13,578 nucleotides of DNA from Dehalococcoidia bacterium UBA1141 (GCA_002311385.1 DCAE01000103.1:114674-128251), one strand, 5' to 3'. Numbered from the stretch's first letter, positions 6,708 to 13,460 are shown. Notes: generated by a model from the sequence alone, not told the origin. Numbers and translations are program-made.

Positions 6708-7490
6708 ATGAACGGAGCAGAGTTAAAAGCAACATTACAGTCCGGAGGCCGGGTCTTCGGCACCATGATATCCATCGGCCGTAACCCCCGTTGGATACCC
6801 ATCCTCACGGGAGTTGGCTTGGATTACATCATCATCGACACCGAGCACAATCCCCGCAGCCGGGGCGAGTTGGGCGACTACCTGACTATGTGCAACACCA
6901 CAGGCGTGGTGCCGATAGTCCGCATCCCAATCCCCGATTCCCATTACGTGACCATGGCCCTGGACGCTGGCGCTCAGGGTGTGCTTGCGCCTTACTGCGA
7001 GACAGTGGATGAGGTAAAAGAGGTGGTGGCGGCGACCAAGTGGCGCCCCTTAAAAGGTGAAGCGGTCCGTAAGATTATCGAAACTGGTGAGCACGTTAGC
7101 GACGCTACTAAGGCTTACCTGGAAGACCGGAATCGCAACAGCATCGCCATCATCGGGATTGAGAGCGTGGCGGCGGTCAACGCGTTGGACAAGATGTTGG
7201 AGGTGCCGGGCATAGACGGTATCTTCGTGGGCCCCAATGATATGAGCATATCCCTGGGTTTCCCCGACCAGTACGACCGAGAAGAATACAAATCCACGGT
7301 CAAGCACATCATAGACACCGCAGGCAAAAAGGGGATTCCGGTGCTGGTTCACCACCAGACGCCCGAGTTGTCATCTTACTGGATCAGCCAAGGCGCAAGG
7401 TTCGTTCTCCACGGCACTGACCGTCGTGCCATGACCGAGGGCTTTAAGGCAGATTTCGGCACCCTGCGGGACTTCGCCAACGACCTATAG
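6708..7490 (+). CDS. HpcH/HpaI-family aldolase
   Basis: A 260-residue TIM-barrel class II aldolase relative that splits or forms 2-keto acids with pyruvate as one product (HpaI, RhmA and 2-dehydro-3-deoxyglucarate aldolase are family examples). The core matches: H47 in IIIDTEHNP, R72 in VPIVRIP, metal ligands E152 (GIES) and D178 in FVGPNDMS, and LDAGAQGVLAPY. Two positions differ. The loop usually reading R-[YF]-x-P-x-G-x-R-G is K-W-R-P-L-K-G-E-A-V-R-K here (111-122), and the Gln of the usual Q-x-E metal-ligand motif is Gly (G150). Either could change substrate or acceptor range. The ATG is in a good position though its Shine-Dalgarno is weak (AGGCG). It probably shares a transcript with the M20 peptidase. 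Involvement in the aromatic pathway encoded to the right is possible but not shown. Confidence 0.88.
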   Translation: MNGAELKATLQSGGRVFGTMISIGRNPRWIPILTGVGLDYIIIDTEHNPRSRGELGDYLTMCNTTGVVPIVRIPIPDSHYVTMALDAGAQGVLAPYCETVDEVKEVVAATKWRPLKGEAVRKIIETGEHVSDATKAYLEDRNRNSIAIIGIESVAAVNALDKMLEVPGIDGIFVGPNDMSISLGFPDQYDREEYKSTVKHIIDTAGKKGIPVLVHHQTPELSSYWISQGARFVLHGTDRRAMTEGFKADFGTLRDFANDL

Positions 7491-7825
7491 CGAGTTTCCC
7501 TGCAACTGTCCAACCTAGCAGAATCCATCTACTCCGAAATTCCTGTACTGAAGCAAGTCTATGGGCTCAGGATGAACGGTGAGTAGATGCTGGGATGTTT
7601 TGTTAGGTTCGCCTAAGCGGACGCAATGGCGGTGATCCTTCGACAGTTGTGTTAGGCGAAACACGCCACCCACGTAGCAGGTGGCATTCTCGGTGAGCTT
7701 GTTACATGACCAAAGATACTCAGAATTGGTAATGGTTCGACAAGCTCACCGCGAACGGAAAACGCGACACCTGCACGTCTACGTTCTGTGCAAACCAGCT
7801 AAAAACCAAGCCCCAACGCAGTTGG
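7491..7825. repeat. convergent 335-bp spacer with nested inverted repeats
   Basis: No gene is seen here, between the convergent aldolase and dioxygenase beta genes. It contains TTAGG-TTCG-CCTAA (7603-7616); TTCGCCTAA (7608-7616) whose exact reverse complement TTAGGCGAA lies at 7652-7660; GTGTT/AACAC (7649-7664); and CGGTGAGCTTGT (7691-7702), exactly complementary to ACAAGCTCACCG (7740-7751). GCTCAGGATGAACGG (7565-7579) and GCTCACCGCGAACGG (7743-7757) are related direct copies (11 of 15). They resemble, from memory, dispersed intergenic repeats containing TTCGACAAGCTCA seen in many bacterial genomes. It is probably a repeat-derived spacer, perhaps also acting as a two-way transcription barrier. 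Confidence 0.55.
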
Positions 7826-7827
7826 TT
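7801..7827 (-). terminator. weak candidate terminator after the beta subunit
   Basis: On the minus strand AACCAA, overlapping the beta stop codon, can pair with TTGGTT (7804-7809), which runs on into three more Ts, giving a TTGGTTTTTAG tail. An alternative inner stem CCAAC-TGC-GTTGG also forms. The stem is AT-rich and the T-run short, so termination strength is uncertain. Confidence 0.3.
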
Positions 7828-8368
7828 AGAAGAAGTTGCTGACGTTTTTGGCCAAGAGGACCGTCTGGTCCAAGATGATTTTGCGGTAGGCTACCTTAAA
7901 ACTGCCGCCCTCTCTTCTCAGTACGTCCTCCCTAGCTCCAACGTAAAAGTCCACTTCGGTTTCGGCCCTTGTCCGGTACATGATGAAATTAGAGTAGACT
8001 TTCAATTCCGAATCATTGGCGCCAGGCTCTGCTTCCACGTTGGACACGATGTGGCGGGTGCGAGACGGAGGGTCTTCGGCCCAAGCCATGCCGGTATCCA
8101 ACCGCTCCACGCGCCTCGTCAGCGAATCTTTGTCCTCGTCCATGATGGCCAACTCGCCCTCTTTGGACAGCTCGTTTTCCTCGTATCTGGAGCCATCAAG
8201 AATTGATATGGCCTTGCTGTTGACCGGGTAGCGGTTGGACCTGACCGGCATCCAATAACGAATATCATCGGCCAATATCTCCAGCCATTCGTGGAACTTC
8301 CGGTCATCGAGCATCCTAGCTTCGCGGTACAAGAATTGCTCAACCTGGCGTATGGTATCGTCACGCAT
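7826..8368 (-). CDS. aromatic-ring-hydroxylating dioxygenase beta subunit
   Basis: The 180-residue small subunit of a Rieske non-haem iron dioxygenase, an NTF2/SnoaL-like cone fold that has no redox centre and packs alpha subunits into an alpha3beta3 complex. Recognisable parts are the N-terminal helix (QVEQFLYREARMLDDRKFHEWL, split around residues 8-29), the LADDIRYWMPVRSNR strand (32-46), the SRTRHIVSNV region (102-111) and DFYVGAREDVLRR (140-152) followed by YRKIILDQTVLLAKNVSNFF at the end. Length and layout are normal for BphA2/NdoC-type subunits. The ATG has AGGAG nine bases upstream. It is the last gene of the dioxygenase operon and must serve one or both alpha subunits upstream; it is the only beta gene in the window. 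Confidence 0.93.
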   Translation of the reverse strand: MRDDTIRQVEQFLYREARMLDDRKFHEWLEILADDIRYWMPVRSNRYPVNSKAISILDGSRYEENELSKEGELAIMDEDKDSLTRRVERLDTGMAWAEDPPSRTRHIVSNVEAEPGANDSELKVYSNFIMYRTRAETEVDFYVGAREDVLRREGGSFKVAYRKIILDQTVLLAKNVSNFF

Positions 8369-8422
8369 GTTGTTCCGCTCCTTTCACTTTGTTGGACTGG
8401 CCCAAAGCTTGCCCAGGCTTAT

Positions 8423-8500
8423 CTATAACCTCACCGGCTCAGACCAATCCTCCACGCCGTCCGGCCCTTTGGGATTCCGTACCCTAAACGGGTCGGTCAT
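8423..8500 (-). CDS. possible 25-codon ORF between alpha and beta genes
   Basis: In the 154-bp gap between the proximal alpha and the beta gene, an ATG at 8498-8500, 22 bases after the alpha stop, opens a 25-codon frame ending in TAG at 8423-8425. The peptide begins MTDPFRVRNPKGPDG, continues VEDWSEPV and ends RL. It is hydrophilic and proline-rich, with mostly G/C third positions in mid-frame. No Shine-Dalgarno is seen. It may be a real small protein of the operon, a relic of a lost gene's N terminus, or chance. I do not recognise any family. Confidence 0.3.
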   Translation of the reverse strand: MTDPFRVRNPKGPDGVEDWSEPVRL

Positions 8501-8522
8501 AAAGCAAGGATAACGGGGCGGA

Positions 8523-9791
8523 TTAGAGTTCCGACCAACTGGCGCCGGACATCATTTGGCCCCACCTACGGTAGTAATTCCGGTGGTTGTTTTCGCTGAT
8601 TCGGTAGTCGCTGGCCCATCCCGCCAGTTTCTCGTCAAAGTTTTCGTGGCCCATACCCATGCTAATGTTCAGCCTCTGACGCTTGGAAATAAATCCACGA
8701 CCGGACTCGCTGCAGCCTTGCCAGTTGTCCATATCGTCTTGCTCAAAACTGCCGGAAGGCCCGAAGGAGCGGATGGCTTGAATACGGAATGCTTCTTTGA
8801 CCTCCGGCGGAGCAGCTTTGTCCACGAAGACACCCGATTGAATCTCGGTGCTACCAGGACCTTTGGGCTGCCAGACCCGGAACACACGGGCGATGCTGCG
8901 GAGCATGGAGAAGTTGGGGAAAAGCGTGCCAGCGTGAGGTTTCACCAACTGCATGCGAGCCCCCATTCGTTTATCCACCTCGGCCTTGATTTCGGCCTCG
9001 TAGGCGATAATCTCCGGCACTGAAGGGTCGGTCTGGTCTTCTGCGCCAAGGGCCACGATGCAGTGACCGTTGCCCGTGGAAATAACCTTGCCTTCCCCTG
9101 ACGGCTTGGAACGGAAGTCTCCACCAAAACCCGTGGTGACCGCCGACAGGTGGCTCCAACCGGTGTGATAGCCGTCGCCGCAAAAGTTCTCCGACGGCAG
9201 CTTCCAGTTGGCCGGAATTATGGATTTGTGCATACCGCCAACCACTTCTACCCCGCCCTCGCGCCGGTCAAAGAAGAAATCCAGGTACCAAGTGACGTCC
9301 CCCAGGTAGTCCAACAGCGGAGGAGCGGAAGAATCGAATGTGGCGAAAATCAGACCCTTGTAACTGTCCAGTTGGGCCACCGGAACCAATCCCCATTTAT
9401 TGGTGTCCAACTCGCTGTAATAGGCGTCCTGCAGGTTGGGAACAGCCTGCAGCGCACCATCGTTGCTGTAGGCCCAGCCGTGATAAGCACAGATAAAGGC
9501 GGCTGCGTTTCCGTTGTCCGCCCGGCATAAGCGGTTGCCCCGGTGCCGGCAAATGTTCAAGAACGCATTAATCTTACCGCCCCGGTCCCGCGTCACCAAA
9601 ATCGGGTCTTCGCCCATGTAGGTGGTTAGAAAATCTCCTGGTTTGGGTATCTGGGACTCGTGGCACAGAAACAGCCAGCAGCGGGCGAATATCTGCTCCA
9701 ACTCCTGTTCGTAAATCTCCTGCTCAGCAAAGATGCGCGTACTTATGAACCCATTGTCTGGATCAACTAAAGAATTTATCTCCGCCAACAT
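8523..9791 (-). CDS. Rieske dioxygenase alpha subunit (proximal copy)
   Basis: A 422-residue large subunit of an aromatic-ring-hydroxylating dioxygenase, which inserts O2 into an aromatic ring to form a cis-dihydrodiol or acts as a hydroxylase. The Rieske [2Fe-2S] ligands are C81 and H83 (CRHRGNR) and C101 and H104 (CAYHGW). The mononuclear iron site has H209 and H214 in GDGYHTGWSH, the bridging D206 for electron transfer between subunits, and the Asp in EQDDMDNW (350-357). The ATG at 9789-9791 is preferred over one six codons upstream because GGAGG (9798-9802) lies six bases before it, inside the longer version. The copy is roughly two-thirds identical by eye to the alpha subunit encoded just upstream and shares its exact organisation, so the two arose by tandem duplication. 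Substrate is unknown. Ferredoxin and reductase genes are absent from the window. Confidence 0.95.
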   Translation of the reverse strand: MLAEINSLVDPDNGFISTRIFAEQEIYEQELEQIFARCWLFLCHESQIPKPGDFLTTYMGEDPILVTRDRGGKINAFLNICRHRGNRLCRADNGNAAAFICAYHGWAYSNDGALQAVPNLQDAYYSELDTNKWGLVPVAQLDSYKGLIFATFDSSAPPLLDYLGDVTWYLDFFFDRREGGVEVVGGMHKSIIPANWKLPSENFCGDGYHTGWSHLSAVTTGFGGDFRSKPSGEGKVISTGNGHCIVALGAEDQTDPSVPEIIAYEAEIKAEVDKRMGARMQLVKPHAGTLFPNFSMLRSIARVFRVWQPKGPGSTEIQSGVFVDKAAPPEVKEAFRIQAIRSFGPSGSFEQDDMDNWQGCSESGRGFISKRQRLNISMGMGHENFDEKLAGWASDYRISENNHRNYYRRWGQMMSGASWSEL

Positions 9792-9898
9792 GGGACACCT
9801 CCACGACATATTATCGGATGCGAGATGGTTATATGAATCTCTGGGGGCTTCGGCTGCCGGTAAAGACCGATTGCCTGCCGCTCATTAAAAATTGCGGG

Positions 9899-11170
9899 TT
9901 ATAAGTCGGACCAACTGGACGCGGACATCAATTGACCCCACCGGCGATAAAATTGGCGGTGGTTGCTGTCGCTGTAGGTGAAGTCGCTGGCCCAGGCCCC
10001 CAGCTCCTCGTCATATTTCTCACGGCCCAAGCCCATCTGATAGTTTAGCTGACGCCGACGGGCCATCACGCCCCGGCTGGTCTGGGTACATTGTTGCCAG
10101 TTGTCCATATCGTCCTGCTCAAAGGTCCCCGAAGGACTAAAGCCCCGGGCTCCGGCCAGCCTCGTTTCTTCCTTCACTTTGTCCGGAGCGGCCTTGTCTA
10201 CGAAGATCCAAGACCAAATCTCTATCTTGTCCGGTCCTTTGGGTTGCCACACCCGGAAGCTACGGGAGCTGCCCCTCAAGAAGGAGAAGTTGGGGAAAAC
10301 TGTTCCCACGATTGGATTGACCAAGCTACTTTTCGGGCCAAGGCGTTTGGCCACATCTGCCGCGATTCTCTCTTCATACTCCTTGATTGCGGGCAGTGGC
10401 GGATCCGGGATAACCCCTGGCGCCACCGAGATGCAAACATGCCCGTTGCCGGGGGAAACCATGCGCCCAAGGGAACTTGGTTGTGCGGTAGCGCCTACGC
10501 TGAATCCTGTCTGTACTGCGGAGATGTGAGACCAAGGCACGTGGTAGGCGTCACCTCCGAAATTTTCGGCGGGGAGCTTCCAATTGCAGGGCACCACCCA
10601 TCGGTGCATGCCTGTGATTGTTTCAATCCCACCCTCTTGCCGGTCAAAGGCGCTATCCAGAATCCAAGTCATACCGCCCAGGTAATCCAGCAATGGCGGA
10701 GCAGCAGGGTCGAAGGTTGCAAAAATCAAGCCTTTATAGCTATCAAGTTGAGCTACTTGGGCCATGCCCGTGTTATCAACGTCCAACTCACTGTAGTAAG
10801 CGTCCCTTAGATTCGGCACGCCAATGAGCTTCCCGTCATTGCCAAAGGTCCAGCCGTGATAGGAGCAGATGAACGCACTGGCGTTGCCTGTGTCAGCCCG
10901 GCACACCCGGTTACCGCGGTGGGGGCAAAGATTTAGGAAAGCGTGAACCTTACCCGAAGTGTCACGAGATACTATGACCGGGTCCTCGCCCATGTAGGTG
11001 GTGAAAAAATCCCCCGGCAGAGGTATCTGGCTTTCATGACACAGGAACAGCCAGCAACGGGCAAAAATCTGCTCCAGCTCTTGCTCGTATATTTCCTGTT
11101 CTATGAAGATGCGAGGGCTGATTAAGCCCTTTTCAGTGTCCACCAAGCTGGCTACATCGGCTAATACCAT
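9899..11170 (-). CDS. Rieske dioxygenase alpha subunit (distal copy)
   Basis: A 423-residue alpha subunit paralogous to the next gene downstream. Rieske ligands are C82, H84, C102 and H105; the iron site holds H210 and H215 in GDAYHVPWSH with bridging D207, and EQDDMDNW (351-358) supplies the carboxylate ligand. Compared with its paralogue the Rieske half is most similar, while the catalytic pocket differs: KSIIPANWKLPSENFCGDG there is RWVVPCNWKLPAENFGGDA here, and the stretch about residues 225-265 is divergent. This suggests different substrate ranges with a common assembly. The ATG follows GAGAGGAAGC, a good Shine-Dalgarno. It is separated from the dehydrogenase gene upstream by 133 bp carrying a tandem repeat and from its paralogue by 107 bp. 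Confidence 0.95.
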   Translation of the reverse strand: MVLADVASLVDTEKGLISPRIFIEQEIYEQELEQIFARCWLFLCHESQIPLPGDFFTTYMGEDPVIVSRDTSGKVHAFLNLCPHRGNRVCRADTGNASAFICSYHGWTFGNDGKLIGVPNLRDAYYSELDVDNTGMAQVAQLDSYKGLIFATFDPAAPPLLDYLGGMTWILDSAFDRQEGGIETITGMHRWVVPCNWKLPAENFGGDAYHVPWSHISAVQTGFSVGATAQPSSLGRMVSPGNGHVCISVAPGVIPDPPLPAIKEYEERIAADVAKRLGPKSSLVNPIVGTVFPNFSFLRGSSRSFRVWQPKGPDKIEIWSWIFVDKAAPDKVKEETRLAGARGFSPSGTFEQDDMDNWQQCTQTSRGVMARRRQLNYQMGLGREKYDEELGAWASDFTYSDSNHRQFYRRWGQLMSASSWSDL

Positions 11171-11258
11171 GCTTCCTCTCGAAATCCGAGTCGAAATTTT
11201 ATTATCGCCTAGTATCCTTATTTGGGCTCCGGCAACGATTGTCCGCCCGGGTTACGTT

Positions 11259-11292
11259 GCGAGTACCATTTATATGCGCGTACCTTTTATAT
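11259..11292. repeat. 17-bp tandem repeat upstream of distal alpha gene
   Basis: GCGAGTACCATTTATAT (11259-11275) and GCGCGTACCTTTTATAT (11276-11292) are adjacent and agree at 15 of 17 positions. On the minus strand each unit offers a TATAAA-like core 17 bp apart, so it could be a promoter or operator for the alpha-alpha-beta part, though no good -35 is apparent. Confidence 0.7.
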
Positions 11293-11303
11293 ATGAAGTA
11301 TCC

Positions 11304-12101
11304 CTAGGCTGGCCTGGTCCAACGCAGCAGGGACCCGGCGTCAACCGTGACTATGGACCCTGTGATGCTGGCAGCATTGTCTCTCGAAGATAAGAACAGG
11401 TAGGCGGAGGCCAGGTCCGGCGGTTGCATCGCTGCGCCCAATGGGTTGTTTCCCCTCAATCGGGCTTCCGTAGCAGGGTCGGAGAAGTGGGAATGCTCGC
11501 CTTGGCCCATTGAGTCCAGACCCCGCAGGTCCGTCATCACTCCTCCCGGAGCTACCCCGTTCACCCGCACTTCCGGCGCAAGTTCGGCAGCCAATTGGCG
11601 AATCAGCCCCACAACGGCGTGTTTGGACGCTGTGTACAAAGCTCCGCCACCGCCTGAGTTCAGACCCGCAACCGAGGCCGTGAAGACCATACACCCTTGG
11701 GTTTTGCGAAGTTCGGCCAACGATGCTTTCGCACCTAGCACACAGCCTTTGACATTTATGCCAAAAACCTCGTCGAAGGCCTGACTCAGGCTGTCAGCGG
11801 GAAAGTCGCTGAAGCGCTGGTTGCCGTCGAAAACGCCAGCGTTGCCTATGAAAACATCCAGTTTCCCAAAGGACCGGACCGTCTCATCAACGGCCTTTGC
11901 GTTAGATTCCAGGGCCGTGACATCGCCCTGAATTCCCACAACGTCCTGGCCAAATTCAGACCTAAGCTGCTCCAATCTCTCGGGTGCCCGGTCCATTACG
12001 CCGACCCTTGCCCCTTCTTTAAGAAAGCGCTCGACAATGGCCCGTCCTATTCCGGACCCTCCTCCGGTTACCAGAGCCACTTGGCCATCAAGCCATCCCA
12101 C
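11304..12101 (-). CDS. cis-dihydrodiol dehydrogenase, BphB-like SDR
   Basis: A 265-residue short-chain dehydrogenase that would oxidise a ring cis-dihydrodiol to the catechol with NAD+, the step after dioxygenase attack. It shows the glycine-rich TGGGSGIGR (12-20), D38 after the second strand as expected for NAD preference, NAG (87-89), N116, and the catalytic S143, Y156 and K160. It carries the signature of the BphB branch rather than generic SDRs: AFDEVFGINVKG, GGGGALYTASKHAVVGLIRQL and VRVNGVAPGG..TDLRG closely match biphenyl-dihydrodiol dehydrogenase as I recall it. The start is GTG with AGGAGG ten bases upstream. It is first in the operon, behind a near-consensus promoter, and precedes two alpha genes. 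Confidence 0.92.
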   Translation of the reverse strand: MGWLDGQVALVTGGGSGIGRAIVERFLKEGARVGVMDRAPERLEQLRSEFGQDVVGIQGDVTALESNAKAVDETVRSFGKLDVFIGNAGVFDGNQRFSDFPADSLSQAFDEVFGINVKGCVLGAKASLAELRKTQGCMVFTASVAGLNSGGGGALYTASKHAVVGLIRQLAAELAPEVRVNGVAPGGVMTDLRGLDSMGQGEHSHFSDPATEARLRGNNPLGAAMQPPDLASAYLFLSSRDNAASITGSIVTVDAGSLLRWTRPA

Positions 12102-12183
12102 AGATTCCCTTCCTCCTATTCGTCAATAACAGTTAACCCTGGCAATCTTTGGAACCTTTGGCAACACTTGCCGAAACCCCGGC

Positions 12184-12259
12184 GCCAGAAAATGATGCAA
12201 CAGATAATTAATGCAACAAAAATTTAGGCAACAGAATTTGATGTGCCAGAATTTGAACC
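12184..12259. repeat. degenerate tandem array in dioxygenase operon leader
   Basis: Five related units of 13-17 bp lie head to tail: GCCAGAAAATGAT (12184-12196), GCAACAGATAATTAAT (12197-12212), GCAACAAAAATTTAG (12213-12227), GCAACAGAATTTGATGT (12228-12244) and GCCAGAATTTGAACC (12245-12259). On the transcribed minus strand the unit reads approximately ATCAAATTCTGTTGC. The array starts right at the -10 box of the SDR promoter and fills about 75 bases of the presumed leader. An inverted CTGTTGC core occurs again at 12275-12281 inside the promoter. Confidence 0.7.
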
Positions 12260-12260
12260 A

Positions 12261-12289
12261 ATTGTAGTTAGGCCCTGTTGCAAGGTCAA
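12261..12289 (-). promoter_or_regulatory. promoter of the SDR-dioxygenase operon
   Basis: On the minus strand TTGACC (12284-12289) and TACAAT (12261-12266) are each a five-of-six match to sigma70 boxes with an ideal 17-base spacer. Transcription would begin near 12254 and leave a leader of about 150 bases before the GTG of the dehydrogenase. The -35 lies only 25 bases beyond the bicupin stop codon, so both genes may also be joined by read-through. Confidence 0.65.
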
Positions 12290-12313
12290 CATTATGATTG
12301 CCTGGCTGCGATT

Positions 12314-13387
12314 TCAGCCCTCGAACCGGCTGGTCACCGGTTGATTGCCCGCATTTTCAACGTAGGGCTCTTCCCGGTAGAGGCCCAGTGATTTCATTAT
12401 CGGAGTGTCCTGTATGGAGAACAAAATGGCTTCCTCGCCGGACTCGTTCACATGTTCGTGCCAAGCCCAAGACGGCACGACGAAGAAATCTCCCTGGCTC
12501 CAATCGAATCGCTTGCCGTCGATAACGCTGTAGCCTTCACCTCTGAAGACCTGGTAAATCTTGCTGGCCGTGTGCCGATGGGCTTTGGTGTGCACTCCGG
12601 CCCGAACCATCTGTATCCAGCAGGTCATTGTTTTCAGCACTGGGCCGCCGGTTACGGGGTCGCTGTACTCTATCGCCACATCGTCGAAGGGGCTGGAATT
12701 TACTCCCGCCAGGTTCTGGAGTGCTTCATTGGTCTTTGCCCACTTGTAATGCAACAACGGTGAATAGGGCACATCAACCTGTTCCCAAGCGGGTCTGTAA
12801 GAACCAGCGCCGTACCTGCGAACCGAGTCGCCCTCACTAATCACCGGCTGAGTGTCTTCCGGGAACTGCTCGAAAAACGTGGCCTTCAGGTAATGAACCA
12901 AGGGGATATCCAAGCCATCTAGCCAAATCATTGGGGAAGAACCTTCGTTGGTATGGTCATGCCAGGTCCAAGAAGGGGTGAGAATCAAGTCTCCGGGTTC
13001 CATGGCGCACTTGTCGCCTTCTACGGTGGTGTAGGCGCCCTCTCCCGTGAGAATCCACCGGATGGCGGTGGGAGTGTGGCGATGGGAAGGTGCGCACTCT
13101 CCGGGCAGGAGAAGTTGCAAAGCAGCCAGCAGGGTGTGGGTGGTGCCTCGCTGCAACCCTGGGGTGGCCAGCCTCATGGTCCTTCGCTCAACATCCCGGT
13201 CAGGAGTGACCACTTCGCCGCTTTTCAGCACCAGTGGTTCGACCTGGGACCAACGCCACAGGAATGGCTCAATCTCGGGCGCGCCATGTTGGCCCCAATC
13301 AACCCATCCGGGCGTCAGGTTGATATCGTCAGCGGAATCGTAGTAATCCCGGAGTTCTCCGGCGTTCAGAGAATCCTTCACTGCCAT
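12314..13387 (-). CDS. gentisate 1,2-dioxygenase-like bicupin
   Basis: A 357-residue two-cupin protein of the gentisate 1,2-dioxygenase group, which opens an aromatic ring carrying a carboxylate and ortho hydroxyl with Fe(II) and O2; relatives use gentisate, salicylate or 1-hydroxy-2-naphthoate. In cupin 1 the iron ligands are H102, H104 (SHRHT) and H143 (TWHDH), with the same 2- and 39-residue spacing as in characterised enzymes. Cupin 2 also keeps a full set: H270, H272 (AHRHT) and H310 (AWHEH). Length fits the family. The ATG follows AGGAG by eight bases, behind a strong promoter. It is the probable ring-cleavage enzyme of the neighbouring dioxygenase operon, though the dehydrogenase next door should make a catechol rather than gentisate, so the real substrate is open. 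Confidence 0.9.
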   Translation of the reverse strand: MAVKDSLNAGELRDYYDSADDINLTPGWVDWGQHGAPEIEPFLWRWSQVEPLVLKSGEVVTPDRDVERRTMRLATPGLQRGTTHTLLAALQLLLPGECAPSHRHTPTAIRWILTGEGAYTTVEGDKCAMEPGDLILTPSWTWHDHTNEGSSPMIWLDGLDIPLVHYLKATFFEQFPEDTQPVISEGDSVRRYGAGSYRPAWEQVDVPYSPLLHYKWAKTNEALQNLAGVNSSPFDDVAIEYSDPVTGGPVLKTMTCWIQMVRAGVHTKAHRHTASKIYQVFRGEGYSVIDGKRFDWSQGDFFVVPSWAWHEHVNESGEEAILFSIQDTPIMKSLGLYREEPYVENAGNQPVTSRFEG

Positions 13388-13460
13388 AACGCTCTCTCCT
13401 TATCAGGTCAACATTCGGGCAATTTAGGCCCTGGCGGTTAAGGCCTCCGGCCATTAATGA

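Noticed and set aside
7601..7617. Terminator at TTAGG-TTCG-CCTAA
   Set aside because: The stem is only five pairs and neither strand has a T-run after it; treated as part of the spacer repeats.
9792..9809. Upstream ATG for the proximal alpha subunit
   Set aside because: The GGAGG Shine-Dalgarno lies inside that extension and serves the ATG at 9791; the shorter form also aligns with the paralogue's start.
10091..10810. Plus-strand frame of 239 codons
   Set aside because: Antisense shadow of the distal Rieske alpha subunit; the alpha frame carries all family motifs.
12184..12259. CRISPR array
   Set aside because: Units are contiguous, degenerate and 13-17 bp, with no unique spacers; no cas genes.
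12953..13441. Plus-strand frame of 162 codons extending past the bicupin start
   Set aside because: Antisense to the bicupin and crossing its promoter region; no motif or RBS.
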